From CAYRWR01 sp964428015 (GTDB taxonomy: Bacteria > Spirochaetota > Brevinematia > Brevinematales > CAYRWR01), in contig CAYRWR010000010.1 of assembly GCA_964428015.1 (NCBI GenBank), positions 1 to 64,000 of the forward strand: a stretch of 64,000 nt of DNA. Direction: 5' to 3'. Under the pieces are notes generated by a model, which had not been told where the DNA came from, did not search any database, and saw nothing but the letters and a program-made list of their open reading frames with translations. Positions 32,786 through 41,514 of the stretch are shown piece by piece; position 1 is the first letter of the stretch; each line of letters opens with the position of its first letter. Made by a program: the position numbers and the translations under genes.

Positions 32786-33862
32786 TCAGGAATGGCAGCC
32801 GCAGGATCCCCCGCAGGAACATCCGTCCCCGCTGCCTATCAGTTCCACTTCATCAGCTAGTCTCTGTTGCAACATATCCATAGGCATACCTTCTACTTCA
32901 AAGCCATAATCACGGATCATACGCAGATCTTCGGCAATAGCCTGGCCTTTGGTGGTAAGATAATCCCCGATAAACAGGGAATTTGCCAGGTACAGGGCCA
33001 GGGGCTGAAGTGATCGTAAATGCAGCTCCCTGCCCGCGGCTACCCGTATCTCTGCAGTAGGTGACATGAGCCGGAACAGGGCCAGTATCTTGAGACAGCT
33101 CTGCGGAGTGAGCATTTCTACTTCCGCCAGAGGGGTACCCTCTATCGGGATCAGAAAATTCACCGGTATGGAATAGGCACCCAGCTCTCTCAGTTTCTGA
33201 GCTACTTCGATAATATCTTCTTCTGTCTCTCCCATACCAAAAATTGCTCCGCTGCAGGTCAGGAGACCGCTCTTCTGTGCCCTCTGAACTGTGTCTACCC
33301 TGTCCTGGTAGGTATGTGTGGAACAGATTTCACCGTAATGCTCCTCACTGGTATTGAGATTATGGTTGTAGGTGGTGACACCTGCCATTTTGAGCTGTTC
33401 CGCCTGCCCGGGCTGTAATAATCCCAGACTGGCACATATTTCCAGTTGAGGATAGAGGGCTTTAACCTGACGGATAGAGCGGGTCAAAACATCCAGGTCC
33501 CTCTGGGTTGGCCCTCTCATAGAAGCCACCAGGCAGAGTTTGGCAGCGCCGTTTTCGGCGGCTTTTTGAGCAGCAGGCAGGATATCCTGAGCCTGCAGCA
33601 TACGGTAGGTCTCGACCGGAGCGTGGGAGTCACGGGATTGGGAACAATAACCGCAATCCTCACCGCACATCCCGCTTTGAATATTCATGAGGTAGTGCAG
33701 CTTCACTTTATGCTGAAAATAGTGGATGCGAACCTGAGCTACGCCCTGAACCAGACTCAACACATCACTATCCGGCCAGTCCAATACAGCCTGAGCTTCC
33801 TCCCGGGTCAGCCCCTGATTGTCCAGCCCTTTTTTCACCAGGGTATTGAGGTCTATAGACAT
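32786..33862 (-). CDS. bioB: Biotin synthase with a Cys-rich C-terminal tail
   Basis: This 358-residue radical-SAM enzyme converts dethiobiotin to biotin. The 4Fe-4S motif is CGEDCGYC (C66, C70, C73), followed by SQS. Arg in EIRVAAGRE corresponds to the ligand of the sulfur-donating 2Fe-2S cluster in classical BioB. The C-terminus is unusual: after the normal domain it ends with C348-x-C350-x3-C354-x-C356-H357. This tail could bind an extra metal or Fe-S cluster. The gene is monocistronic, with a promoter upstream and a terminator downstream. Confidence 0.96.
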   Translation of the reverse strand: MSIDLNTLVKKGLDNQGLTREEAQAVLDWPDSDVLSLVQGVAQVRIHYFQHKVKLHYLMNIQSGMCGEDCGYCSQSRDSHAPVETYRMLQAQDILPAAQKAAENGAAKLCLVASMRGPTQRDLDVLTRSIRQVKALYPQLEICASLGLLQPGQAEQLKMAGVTTYNHNLNTSEEHYGEICSTHTYQDRVDTVQRAQKSGLLTCSGAIFGMGETEEDIIEVAQKLRELGAYSIPVNFLIPIEGTPLAEVEMLTPQSCLKILALFRLMSPTAEIRVAAGRELHLRSLQPLALYLANSLFIGDYLTTKGQAIAEDLRMIRDYGFEVEGMPMDMLQQRLADEVELIGSGDGCSCGGSCGCHS

Positions 33863-34200
33863 GATCCCTACTCCTAATTTTTGATTTTAAAAAACGCAGA
33901 AAAGCAGGTGAGATGTTATTACTATTATATTAGTAGGATTCATTTTTCCTGTCAAAATTTTACACAGTACCTGGAAATAATCTATGCAAAAAGCATTCGC
34001 TCAGAAAAAAAGTCTGCCTAACAAGAGTGCGGAAATCACAAACTTTTGGTCAGTCTCCAGCTTCCCTTTTTGTAATATATTGCCAGTTAATCAAATAGCA
34101 AACAGAAATTCATCCGGTATTATTTGGCATACTATTTGCTCAGCATAGCAGTAATAAAAAACAAAATGTCTAAAATAAAAAAGGTTATGGGAGAGTCAGT
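33863..34200. other. 338-base intergenic region between divergent bioB and the lysozyme gene
   Basis: It holds the bioB promoter near the left side. No gene, tRNA or clear operator is seen in the rest, which is AT-rich. Confidence 0.5.
33927..33955 (-). promoter_or_regulatory. Promoter of bioB
   Basis: On the minus strand, TTGACA (33955-33950), a 17-base spacer and TAATAT (33932-33927). A BirA operator is not obvious. Confidence 0.6.
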
Positions 34201-35553
34201 ATGAAGAAATGGATGTCTGTGTGGTTAGGTTTGGTTTTATGGGTTGTCACGTCCTGTGCCCTGCATGATCCGGACCCGGTGAATGAACCGGAAACTGCGG
34301 AACAGAGTGACCAGGGTATGGCCATGGGACAGGGATTGGGACAGGACAGCCAGTTTGAGATAGGAATGTTGGACGCCCAGGGTGTCTCTCTGAGTACACC
34401 CTCGGTCAAGGGTATAGATGTCAGTTATTATCAGGGTACTATAAACTGGACCAGCGTAAAAAACGCGGGCTATAGCTTTGCATTCGCCCGGGTCAGCGAC
34501 GGTACCGGGACTATTGATTCAAAATTTGCCGCCAACTGGAGCGGTATCAAGTCCGCGGGTATGGTGCGTGGAGTTTATCAATTCTTCCGTCCCAACCAGG
34601 ATGCCGCCGCTCAGGCAAATCTGCTCCTTTCTAAAATCGGTACCCTGGGTGCGGGGGATCTGCCCCCGGTCATTGATGTAGAAGTGACCGGCGGAGTTTC
34701 CGGCTCTACCGTGGTATCCCAGGTCAAGATCTGGCTGGATATCGTCCGCAAGGCAACCGGCAAGACCCCCATTGTCTATACCGCTAAGTATTTCTGGGAC
34801 GCATTGCCCAACACTTCTTCCCTGGGTCCTGTCACACTATGGGTGGCAAACTGGGGCGTGAGTAGTCCGGCTCTGCCCAATCTGTGGAGTACCTGGACCT
34901 TTTGGCAGTATTCCGCCACCGGCTCAGTCCCCGGCATCAGCGGTGATGTAGACATGGATTATTTTAACGGGGACATTACAGCTCTTAAGACCTTAGCCGG
35001 TCAGAGCACACCTCCTCCGGTCTATACTACCGATTTTCAGAAGCCCTTTACCCGGATTCTACAGTATAAGTCTCCTAATATGACAGGGTCTGATGTGAAG
35101 CTGATGCAGCTGATGTACAATGACTGGGCCCAGTCTGTAGGACTGAGTGCCATTACAGCCGACGGCATCTTCGGAAATGGTACAAAAAACGCGGTGATTA
35201 CCTTCCAGTCGCGTAATGCTATCAGTGCTACCGGGGTAGCCGATGCCAAAGTACTCAACAAAATGATCCAGCTGTTTACAGCCCGGAACACATACTATGC
35301 TCCCTATACCAGGACCCTGAAAGTCACTTCGCCCTTGACCTACGGTTCCGATGTGACTTATCTGCAGAATGCATATAATTACTGGGCCGGATTAAATGGC
35401 AAAGCCAAAATCACAGCTGACGGTTATTACGGAAATGGCACTAAGACTGCCGTTACCACTTTCCAGAATACCGAGACCGTACTGCTGGGAGCACCGGACG
35501 GTATCGCGGGTATCCATACCCAGCGCCTGCTGTTTATTCGCAGCTATCACTAA
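34201..35553 (+). CDS. GH25-family lysozyme lipoprotein with two peptidoglycan-binding domains
   Basis: This 450-residue protein has a lipoprotein signal (lipobox VTSC, Cys19). It then has a GH25 muramidase domain (about 63-260): GIDVSYYQGTINW opens the barrel and the catalytic D-x-E is in PPVIDVEVTGG, with NWGV and DMDYFNG completing the site. The C-terminal third is two PG-binding repeats of about 80 residues (about 278-355 and 365-445), each with SPxxxGSDVxxLQxxYN and ADGxxGNGTKxAVxTFQ patterns. It should cleave cell-wall glycan, in the periplasm or outside. A strong terminator follows. Confidence 0.93.
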   Translation: MKKWMSVWLGLVLWVVTSCALHDPDPVNEPETAEQSDQGMAMGQGLGQDSQFEIGMLDAQGVSLSTPSVKGIDVSYYQGTINWTSVKNAGYSFAFARVSDGTGTIDSKFAANWSGIKSAGMVRGVYQFFRPNQDAAAQANLLLSKIGTLGAGDLPPVIDVEVTGGVSGSTVVSQVKIWLDIVRKATGKTPIVYTAKYFWDALPNTSSLGPVTLWVANWGVSSPALPNLWSTWTFWQYSATGSVPGISGDVDMDYFNGDITALKTLAGQSTPPPVYTTDFQKPFTRILQYKSPNMTGSDVKLMQLMYNDWAQSVGLSAITADGIFGNGTKNAVITFQSRNAISATGVADAKVLNKMIQLFTARNTYYAPYTRTLKVTSPLTYGSDVTYLQNAYNYWAGLNGKAKITADGYYGNGTKTAVTTFQNTETVLLGAPDGIAGIHTQRLLFIRSYH

Positions 35554-35570
35554 GAGTTGAAATTTTGATA

Positions 35571-35598
35571 AAGCCTCCCCACCCGGGAGGCTTTTTTT
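35571..35598 (+). terminator. Bidirectional terminator after the lysozyme gene
   Basis: AAGCCTCCC and GGGAGGCTT form a 9-bp stem with a 5-base loop, followed by T7. It also ends at the stop codon of the convergent reductase gene. Confidence 0.88.
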
Positions 35599-36262
35599 AA
35601 AAATAGACTTCAGTGAAAATATTCTGACGAGACAGTCCCTGCTCCGACAGTATGTCATATGCTTCATATATCATATCGCAGTTGCCGCACAGATACGCCA
35701 ATCCGGCAGGGTCTACCGGGTGATTGCGGAGATAATCGGTGACCCTGCCCTGGAAATCACCGCCTGGTTCACCAGACACACAGCGTACCCTCTTCCCGGA
35801 TTGATAAGCTTCTCCCTCGTAATGGTCCTGTTTTTTTCTGATACCGTGCAGCAGGGTGTAGTCCAGCCCTGGGTAAGATCTGACAAAGCAATGAAAGGGG
35901 CTGATCCCGGTGCCGGTAGCGACAAAAACCAGAGGTTGCCGATATTTGGATTCATCCAGTATAAATCGGCCGAAGGGACCTTCAACCATTATCTCATCTC
36001 CGGGTTTTAACTCCCCTAAGCGTCCCGATACATACCCTGTTTCTATTTTTTTGACCAGGATCTCCAGGAAATCATCCTGTACAGAGGAATACAGGGAATA
36101 TTCCCGCATATGGATATCACCGGCAGGGCCGGCACTGATATGCTGACCGGGCTTAAACTGTAACCCCTCCCGGGTAAAACGGATCACAAACGTGGAATCC
36201 GTGAGTGACCTTATTTCCAGTACTCTGTGAATATTTCGTCCGGACCGTATTAAATTGATCAT
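35597..36262 (-). CDS. FNR-type flavin reductase
   Basis: This 221-residue ferredoxin-NADP reductase-like protein has an FAD-binding half with REYSLYSS (the RxYS motif, about residue 53). Its NAD(P)H-binding half has LVFVATGTGISPF near 110, followed by LLHGIRKK and YLCGNCDMIYE near the end, where GNCDM is the usual nucleotide-binding C-terminal motif. No iron-sulfur or globin domain is fused. It would move electrons between NAD(P)H and an unknown partner. The start at 36262 (MINLIRSGRN) is preferred over one 60 bases upstream because it fits the family N-terminus. Its ribosome binding site is weak. Confidence 0.85.
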   Translation of the reverse strand: MINLIRSGRNIHRVLEIRSLTDSTFVIRFTREGLQFKPGQHISAGPAGDIHMREYSLYSSVQDDFLEILVKKIETGYVSGRLGELKPGDEIMVEGPFGRFILDESKYRQPLVFVATGTGISPFHCFVRSYPGLDYTLLHGIRKKQDHYEGEAYQSGKRVRCVSGEPGGDFQGRVTDYLRNHPVDPAGLAYLCGNCDMIYEAYDILSEQGLSRQNIFTEVYF

Positions 36263-36342
36263 AGTAGCCAACCAGCCTAAATTATATTGATAAAGAATAA
36301 GCCGAATTCTGTAAATTTTCAAGAATCCGGCTATATCATATC

Positions 36343-36371
36343 TTGACAGTAGGATATTGTTTTATTAAGCT
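36343..36371 (+). promoter_or_regulatory. Probable promoter of lipA
   Basis: TTGACA (36343-36348), a 17-base spacer and TAAGCT (36366-36371). A better TATAAT at 36371-36376 is 22 bases from the same -35. Confidence 0.45.
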
Positions 36372-36409
36372 ATAATTTCCTGATTCTAAAAAACAATTCA
36401 GGAGGAGCA

Positions 36410-37339
36410 ATGTCTATAGAGAAAACCCCGGCAGTCAACCGTAAACCGGAGTGGCTGAAAATACAGCTGAATACTACTCCCAAATACCGGGAGCTGAAGC
36501 AGCTGATTAATTCAGAACGGCTGAATACCGTCTGTGAAGAAGCACGCTGCCCCAATATCCACGAATGCTGGGGACAGCACCGTGTGGCTACTTTTATGAT
36601 CCTGGGCGATACCTGCACCCGACGCTGCCGTTTTTGTGCCGTCAAGACCGGGATGCCCGGGGCGGTAGACTGGGGCGAGCCGGTCCGGGTAGCCTCATCA
36701 GTGGCCTCTCTGCACCTGCGTCATGTAGTCATCACTATGGTCAACCGGGATGATCTCAAGGACGGAGGCGCCTCTGTCCTGGCCCGTACTGTGGAATCTA
36801 TCCACCGGCTGGCCCCGGAATGTACTATAGAGGTCCTTACTTCCGATTTTATGGCTGATTCGGAGAGCATCCGCCTGGTCCTGGACAGCCGGCCTGACAT
36901 CATGAGTCACAATCTGGAGACAGTGCGGCGCCTCACCCCCGCGGTACGCTCCCGCTCTGATTATGACCGCAGTCTGCGTACTCTGCGCCTGTCCCATGCC
37001 ATGGCTCCCCAAATAGTGACCAAATCCTCTCTGATGCTGGGCCTGGGTGAACAGGAGCACGAGGTCCTGGAGGCTATGGACGATCTGCTGGCCAATGGGG
37101 TGACTATGCTCAATCTGGGCCAGTATCTCCAGCCCAGCCGCACCCATCTCCCCGTTCAGCGTTTTTGGACCCCTCAGGAATTTACCGCCCTCAAATCCGC
37201 CGCTCTGGACAAGGGCTTTGAAGCGGTGGAAGCCGGGCCCCTGGTTCGGTCCAGCTACCATGCCGGCGAGCAGTTTCAGAGCCTGGTGTCGGGCCAGGTG
37301 AAGATGGAAAAGGAAAGTCCCGCTGAAGCCCGCAGCTGA
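36410..37339 (+). CDS. lipA: Lipoyl synthase
   Basis: This 309-residue radical-SAM enzyme inserts two sulfurs into protein-bound octanoate to make lipoate. Both clusters are visible: the auxiliary CxxxxCxxxxxC motif in CEEARCPNIHEC (about residues 43-54) and the radical-SAM CTRRCRFC (about 69-76). RSSYHAGEQF near the C-terminus contains the Ser ligand of the auxiliary cluster. AGGAGG lies 5 bases ahead of the ATG. lipB is not adjacent. The following 230 bases contain no gene, only a copy of the dispersed repeat. Confidence 0.97.
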   Translation: MSIEKTPAVNRKPEWLKIQLNTTPKYRELKQLINSERLNTVCEEARCPNIHECWGQHRVATFMILGDTCTRRCRFCAVKTGMPGAVDWGEPVRVASSVASLHLRHVVITMVNRDDLKDGGASVLARTVESIHRLAPECTIEVLTSDFMADSESIRLVLDSRPDIMSHNLETVRRLTPAVRSRSDYDRSLRTLRLSHAMAPQIVTKSSLMLGLGEQEHEVLEAMDDLLANGVTMLNLGQYLQPSRTHLPVQRFWTPQEFTALKSAALDKGFEAVEAGPLVRSSYHAGEQFQSLVSGQVKMEKESPAEARS

Positions 37340-37399
37340 GTCAAAATCAGACCCGTCAATATATTCCCAGTCCCGGCAATACTCCCCCGCGTCCCTGGC

Positions 37400-37556
37400 A
37401 GGAGGCGGCTGCGCGCCGCGTCTCTTTATGTCACATGCTCCCGGGGTGGCGGTTGTCCCTTCTCAGTGGCAGCTCTGAAACCAGCACCTCTGAAAACTTT
37501 GAATCACAGGCCTGATACCGACAGTGTGGGGGTGCCGTTATCCTAACGCTCCGCGT
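37400..37556 (-). repeat. Dispersed intergenic repeat, copy C
   Basis: Read on the minus strand it begins ACGCGGAGCGTTAGGATAACGGCACC and runs to CAGAGCTGCCACTGAGAAGGGACAAC. It matches copies A and B in the first half and B and D in the GAGAAGGGA core. Boundaries are approximate. Confidence 0.6.
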
Positions 37557-37571
37557 TTATTGCTCTGTTGT

Positions 37572-38237
37572 CTATTTCAGCCAGGGTTCCAGTATCTTAT
37601 TCCACAGAGCATAACCCTGCTCATTGAGGTGCAGGCCGTCTTTTTTAAAGAGCTCTGCCCTGGGAGTACTATCCAGATCCAGGATGATGGTAGCGGTATC
37701 CACATAGTCCTGCAAGGGGTCCTTTTCAGTGAATTTTTTGATGGCCTGATTGAGTTTATCCATCTCCGGCCATTTAGACCAGCGGGCTACGCTGGGTTTG
37801 ATGGGCAAATAGATAATCCTGCAGCGGGGCAGCTTTTTCCTGACCAGCGCGGTGAATTCCACGTAGTCCTTGAGTACCTGTTTCATATCCTTGCCGGCGT
37901 CTATATCATTATCCCCGCAGTAAAACACGATCAGGCGGGGTTTGAGATGTACCGCCAGCTCTTCAAAGTAAAAATTCACATCGGAAATATGCGCCCCGCC
38001 AAAGCCCCGGTTCTGCAGAGTGATGCCGGGAAAGGCCTCCCCTGTCTCCCACATACGGATACTGGAAGACCCCAGGAACAGTACCGCGTTTGTGGCATAG
38101 CTGTTCTTTTTATCCCATTGGATCATGTTATTCACTTCAAAGCTGAACCGGTCGGGCCGGGGATCTTCTACCTCAGCATACAGCCTCACCCCCAGACTCA
38201 TCACTAGAAAAGTCAGAACAAATAATCTCTTTTTCAT
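37572..38237 (-). CDS. Exported SGNH-hydrolase (GDSL-like)
   Basis: This 221-residue protein has a signal peptide (MKKRLFVLTFLVMSLG..., cut near LYA). It is followed by an SGNH fold: block I LFLGSSSIRMW with the catalytic Ser, Gly in GFGGAHISD, Asn in FYCGDNDID and the Asp-His of KKDGLHLNEQGY at the end. The catalytic set is complete. Substrates of this group are esters of carbohydrates or lipids and cannot be told apart here. The start at 38237 has AAAGGACTG upstream and replaces a longer frame with no signal peptide. Confidence 0.86.
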   Translation of the reverse strand: MKKRLFVLTFLVMSLGVRLYAEVEDPRPDRFSFEVNNMIQWDKKNSYATNAVLFLGSSSIRMWETGEAFPGITLQNRGFGGAHISDVNFYFEELAVHLKPRLIVFYCGDNDIDAGKDMKQVLKDYVEFTALVRKKLPRCRIIYLPIKPSVARWSKWPEMDKLNQAIKKFTEKDPLQDYVDTATIILDLDSTPRAELFKKDGLHLNEQGYALWNKILEPWLK

Positions 38238-38314
38238 AATCAGTCCTTTTTTCTTTATTATACTCTTTTTTATCTGTTCTTTCCTGTTTCCGTTATTTAC
38301 TGTTTTTCTAGCAA

Positions 38315-38343
38315 TAAAAAAGACCCCCGGTAACCGGGGGTCT
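38315..38343 (-). terminator. Terminator of the outer membrane protein gene
   Basis: On the minus strand, AGACCCCCGG pairs with CCGGGGGTCT around TTA, followed by TTTTTT (38320-38315). Confidence 0.92.
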
Positions 38344-38363
38344 GAAGTCAAATATTTTTATTA

Positions 38364-39878
38364 TTAGAAACGGAAGACCAGTTCTGCTCCGGCAAATATT
38401 CCATTCAAATCAAATAATTTTGATAATGGTTGAGTGTAAGGTGAACCATTAACTTTTGTAGTATAGGTATAAGTACTTATATCGATATCTGTACCGTCAT
38501 TGGCTGAAAAGCTGAATGAATCACCTAAGCCAAAATAGTAGGCATACCCGGCATAAATTCGGAATTTAAATTTCTGTGAGGCCTGGATATTAATGGAGAT
38601 CTTCGGCTTTGCCCCTAAATAATAGGAAAGTAAAGAGAAACTACCATCATATGAGCTTGAACTGTATATGACTGAACCTGTCCCTAAACTGATATAAGTT
38701 GCAGCTAGAGATAAATCCAGTTCGGGAACAATGCTGACACTGCCCATGTAGATTTCATATCCGCCTCCAATATCCAGGTAAAAAGCAGACGGTGAGTTGA
38801 TCAGAATACCTATAGCTGCACGTGCCAGGCCGGCATACCCTAATTCAAATTCGGATGCCAGGCCAAGATCAAAGGTCATTGCAGATGGATTAAAATTTTT
38901 CGTTACACTGAAATCAGCACCGGCATCAAATACCAGCGAGTTAACAGACGAAGTGAAGGTGGAAATTCCGCCATAGATGCTGAATCTGCCTCCACCCAGG
39001 GCAGATTCGATCAGCTGATCGTTAGCCTGAGGGGCGCCTTTAATGATGGCAGCTTCGGAATAGTTGTCCCCTACCTTGGATACACGGACCAATCCGGCAT
39101 CAATGGAAGTGGTGAAACCGTCGCCGATGGTGAGCTGTTTCTTGAGGACAAATTCATAGCCGGGCTTGACACCCAGGTCATTTCCCAGCTGGAGATAGAC
39201 CTTGGCACCCAGATTCTGCAGGACTTTGGTCTTGAGTTTGAATTCATCGGTCTTTCGCAGGAAGAGACCTAAACCACTCACTGCGTTATTGATAGCTTTC
39301 TGATAGGCATCCTGGTCGCCTTTTTCAGATTTTTCATCGACGGTCCGATTATAGACTTCCATCAGATCTCCGTCGGAATTCAAAACTTTGATGGAAACAG
39401 ATACATTAGCCTGCCATTCCACTACCCACTTGGAAGATACGTTACCGTATTTATCCACTACCTTTTTTTCCACTTTGACCTGTGCCACTCTCCATCCGGA
39501 GATAGAAGGGATGATGATAAAAGTAGACTTGATCATCTTATCCAGCTCAGCGCCGGGGATGACAACCACACCCAGATCTTCATCCATGTATTTCTGGTCT
39601 TTCAGGGCTTTCTGTTCTTTGAGCTTCTTGATATTCTCGATGAACTTAACGGCTGAGGTTTCATCCAGGCGGTACTGATAACCGATTACCTGGAATCGTT
39701 TCATGGCATTGAATATGCCTACCATCTGATCATCAAAATACATCACCGCCGCGCTGGGCATGTTATAGGAACTGTACACCCCAAAGATACTGACATCTTT
39801 TCTTTCTGAGACTTCCTGTCCAAACCCCAGACTGAGGGTAAACAGAGCAGTCATAACAATTAAGGACAACCTCTTCAT
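38364..39878 (-). CDS. Large exported protein with N-terminal domain and C-terminal beta-barrel
   Basis: This 504-residue protein has a signal peptide (about 1-20, GFG). Residues 25-270 form a soluble domain with a TolB-like or curli-type alternation (VVVIPGAELDKMIKSTFIIIPS, DVSIFGVYSSYN). The last 230 residues are alternating amphipathic strands ending FAGAELVFRF, with the aromatic C-terminal signal of an outer membrane barrel. The start follows GAGGAGGAA. A terminator follows it. Its gene family is not recognised; a role in the cell envelope is likely. Confidence 0.72.
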   Translation of the reverse strand: MKRLSLIVMTALFTLSLGFGQEVSERKDVSIFGVYSSYNMPSAAVMYFDDQMVGIFNAMKRFQVIGYQYRLDETSAVKFIENIKKLKEQKALKDQKYMDEDLGVVVIPGAELDKMIKSTFIIIPSISGWRVAQVKVEKKVVDKYGNVSSKWVVEWQANVSVSIKVLNSDGDLMEVYNRTVDEKSEKGDQDAYQKAINNAVSGLGLFLRKTDEFKLKTKVLQNLGAKVYLQLGNDLGVKPGYEFVLKKQLTIGDGFTTSIDAGLVRVSKVGDNYSEAAIIKGAPQANDQLIESALGGGRFSIYGGISTFTSSVNSLVFDAGADFSVTKNFNPSAMTFDLGLASEFELGYAGLARAAIGILINSPSAFYLDIGGGYEIYMGSVSIVPELDLSLAATYISLGTGSVIYSSSSYDGSFSLLSYYLGAKPKISINIQASQKFKFRIYAGYAYYFGLGDSFSFSANDGTDIDISTYTYTTKVNGSPYTQPLSKLFDLNGIFAGAELVFRF

Positions 39879-39944
39879 AAATTCCTCCTCAATGAATTGT
39901 CTCATTCTACATCAAGAGGATTTTATAATCAAGAAAAAGGCAGG

Positions 39945-41504
39945 CTAATTTTCACTAAACTGGTCTAGTATGAGCTGGCCTACCGCCAGGCAGCTGTCAT
40001 CAAAAGGAATGTTTTTGTTGATGAACACCTGCTTTCCCCTGGATTCCAGCTCACGGTATACCATGGACAGGAAATTGGTATTGCGGAAAAAGTCACCGGA
40101 CAAAAAGACTTTTTTACAGTTTTTGGCCTTGGAGATCTTATCCACTACGTCAGCGGTGGCATGGATCATGTGCTGGACCCCTTTATTCATGATGACTTCC
40201 TTGGTCTCTCCCGCCAGAATATCAGAAATGATGTCTTTAAACAGGCTATAAGTGTCGATTTTCCATATATTGTCTACCTGACTGAGCTGAGGAGTATAGG
40301 GCAGCTCCATATTATCGGCTGAGACCATCTCATTGAGCAGGGATTCAAAGAAATGGATGTCAAAAGTTGTCTCCTCATACCACAGGAGTTCACCCAGAGC
40401 TGAGATGATATGATGCAGAGAGGTGGACATAGTATAGCTCATATGGCCGAAATCCACAGCGTCAAACAGGTATTTCTGCCGCTCATTGTCTCTGATCTTC
40501 TGTACTAGAGGGATACTGAGCTTGTGAAATTCCTGCTGAAAGATCTCCTTGATAATAGCCAGGGTGATACGCCAGGGTTCAACATTGGCGATAATCCCGC
40601 CAGGCAGAGGTACAGCTGACCATTGTCCCAGAGTCTCATAGGCGCCTATCCTGCCGTACAGTATCTCACCCCCCTGCAGTGAGCCGTCAGGGTCAAAAGA
40701 AGTGGTATCATAGACCACTCCGATACCGGGCTCTTGGGTGCACTGGTTATCATACATGGTAGCCGCCAGATGGGCCTGCAGTGTAGACAGCTTTTTGACG
40801 TGCCGCTGGGTGCGCAGGTAATCGGCTACCAGAGAATAATTATTCAGGCCCCTCAGGATATTGATGTCGGCCAGATGCAGGTGTCCCATGACCGCTTTTA
40901 CCATTCGGTCCATTTCCTCCATGCGCACCAGGTCTTCCACATGCCCCAGGTTTGGAGTGGAGGTAATGTGTTCTCCCTCCAGAAAAGCGATAGTAAACTG
41001 GTTCTCAGAGCCGAAGGAAAGCGCCTGTGATTTCATGGGTACATCAAGAGGGATATGATGGTAGGAAAAGGGGGTATAGGAAATGGGGATCATCCTGTCC
41101 AGAGCATAACTCTTAAAGGTCTGACAGATATCCAGCTGGACATCATGGATATTTCCCTCCAGATGCTTTTCCTCCAGCAGAATCACAAAACTGCGGTCTT
41201 TAAATTCTTCCAGGGTATTCAGTACATCACAGCCGGCTTTACAGTCGCTGTCTTCACTTTTACCGCATAGGATGATATTATAGTATCCATCTGCCAGGCC
41301 CAGTTTTTTCATTCCCAGCTTGGAGGGCATCAGGGACAGACACTGACACCCCAGAGAATCAGAACGTATATCCAGCATAAAATAAGATAGCATAGCCTCC
41401 TGATCCATGAACAGGAAATAAAAGGGCTTTTCCCTGTCTCTGGGAATCTCATTGGAGACCAGATAGCTTTTACCGCTCAGAAACCTTAAGTAATGATTAT
41501 CCAC
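39945..41504 (-). CDS. HypF/Kae1-like protein lacking the usual His cluster
   Basis: This 519-residue protein matches the C-terminal Kae1-like half of HypF. ALSFGSENQFTIA near 161 corresponds to the ALGAELKNTF block. TSFDPDGSLQGGEILYG (268-284) corresponds to the GxGxDGxxWGGE motif, and AVPLPGGIIANVEPWR (297-312) to the LPGGD...EPWR motif. VFLSGDFFRNTNFL and PFDDSCLAVGQ near the end correspond to SGGVFQN and PxxDGGLALGQ. The metal-binding VQHHxAH is replaced by STLQAHLAA, leaving one His. The N-terminal 150 residues retain little of YrdC, and no acylphosphatase or zinc finger is seen. No hydrogenase genes are nearby. It may be a catalytically changed carbamoyltransferase relative. Confidence 0.78.
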   Translation of the reverse strand: MDNHYLRFLSGKSYLVSNEIPRDREKPFYFLFMDQEAMLSYFMLDIRSDSLGCQCLSLMPSKLGMKKLGLADGYYNIILCGKSEDSDCKAGCDVLNTLEEFKDRSFVILLEEKHLEGNIHDVQLDICQTFKSYALDRMIPISYTPFSYHHIPLDVPMKSQALSFGSENQFTIAFLEGEHITSTPNLGHVEDLVRMEEMDRMVKAVMGHLHLADINILRGLNNYSLVADYLRTQRHVKKLSTLQAHLAATMYDNQCTQEPGIGVVYDTTSFDPDGSLQGGEILYGRIGAYETLGQWSAVPLPGGIIANVEPWRITLAIIKEIFQQEFHKLSIPLVQKIRDNERQKYLFDAVDFGHMSYTMSTSLHHIISALGELLWYEETTFDIHFFESLLNEMVSADNMELPYTPQLSQVDNIWKIDTYSLFKDIISDILAGETKEVIMNKGVQHMIHATADVVDKISKAKNCKKVFLSGDFFRNTNFLSMVYRELESRGKQVFINKNIPFDDSCLAVGQLILDQFSEN

Positions 41505-41514
41505 GTTTTACCCC

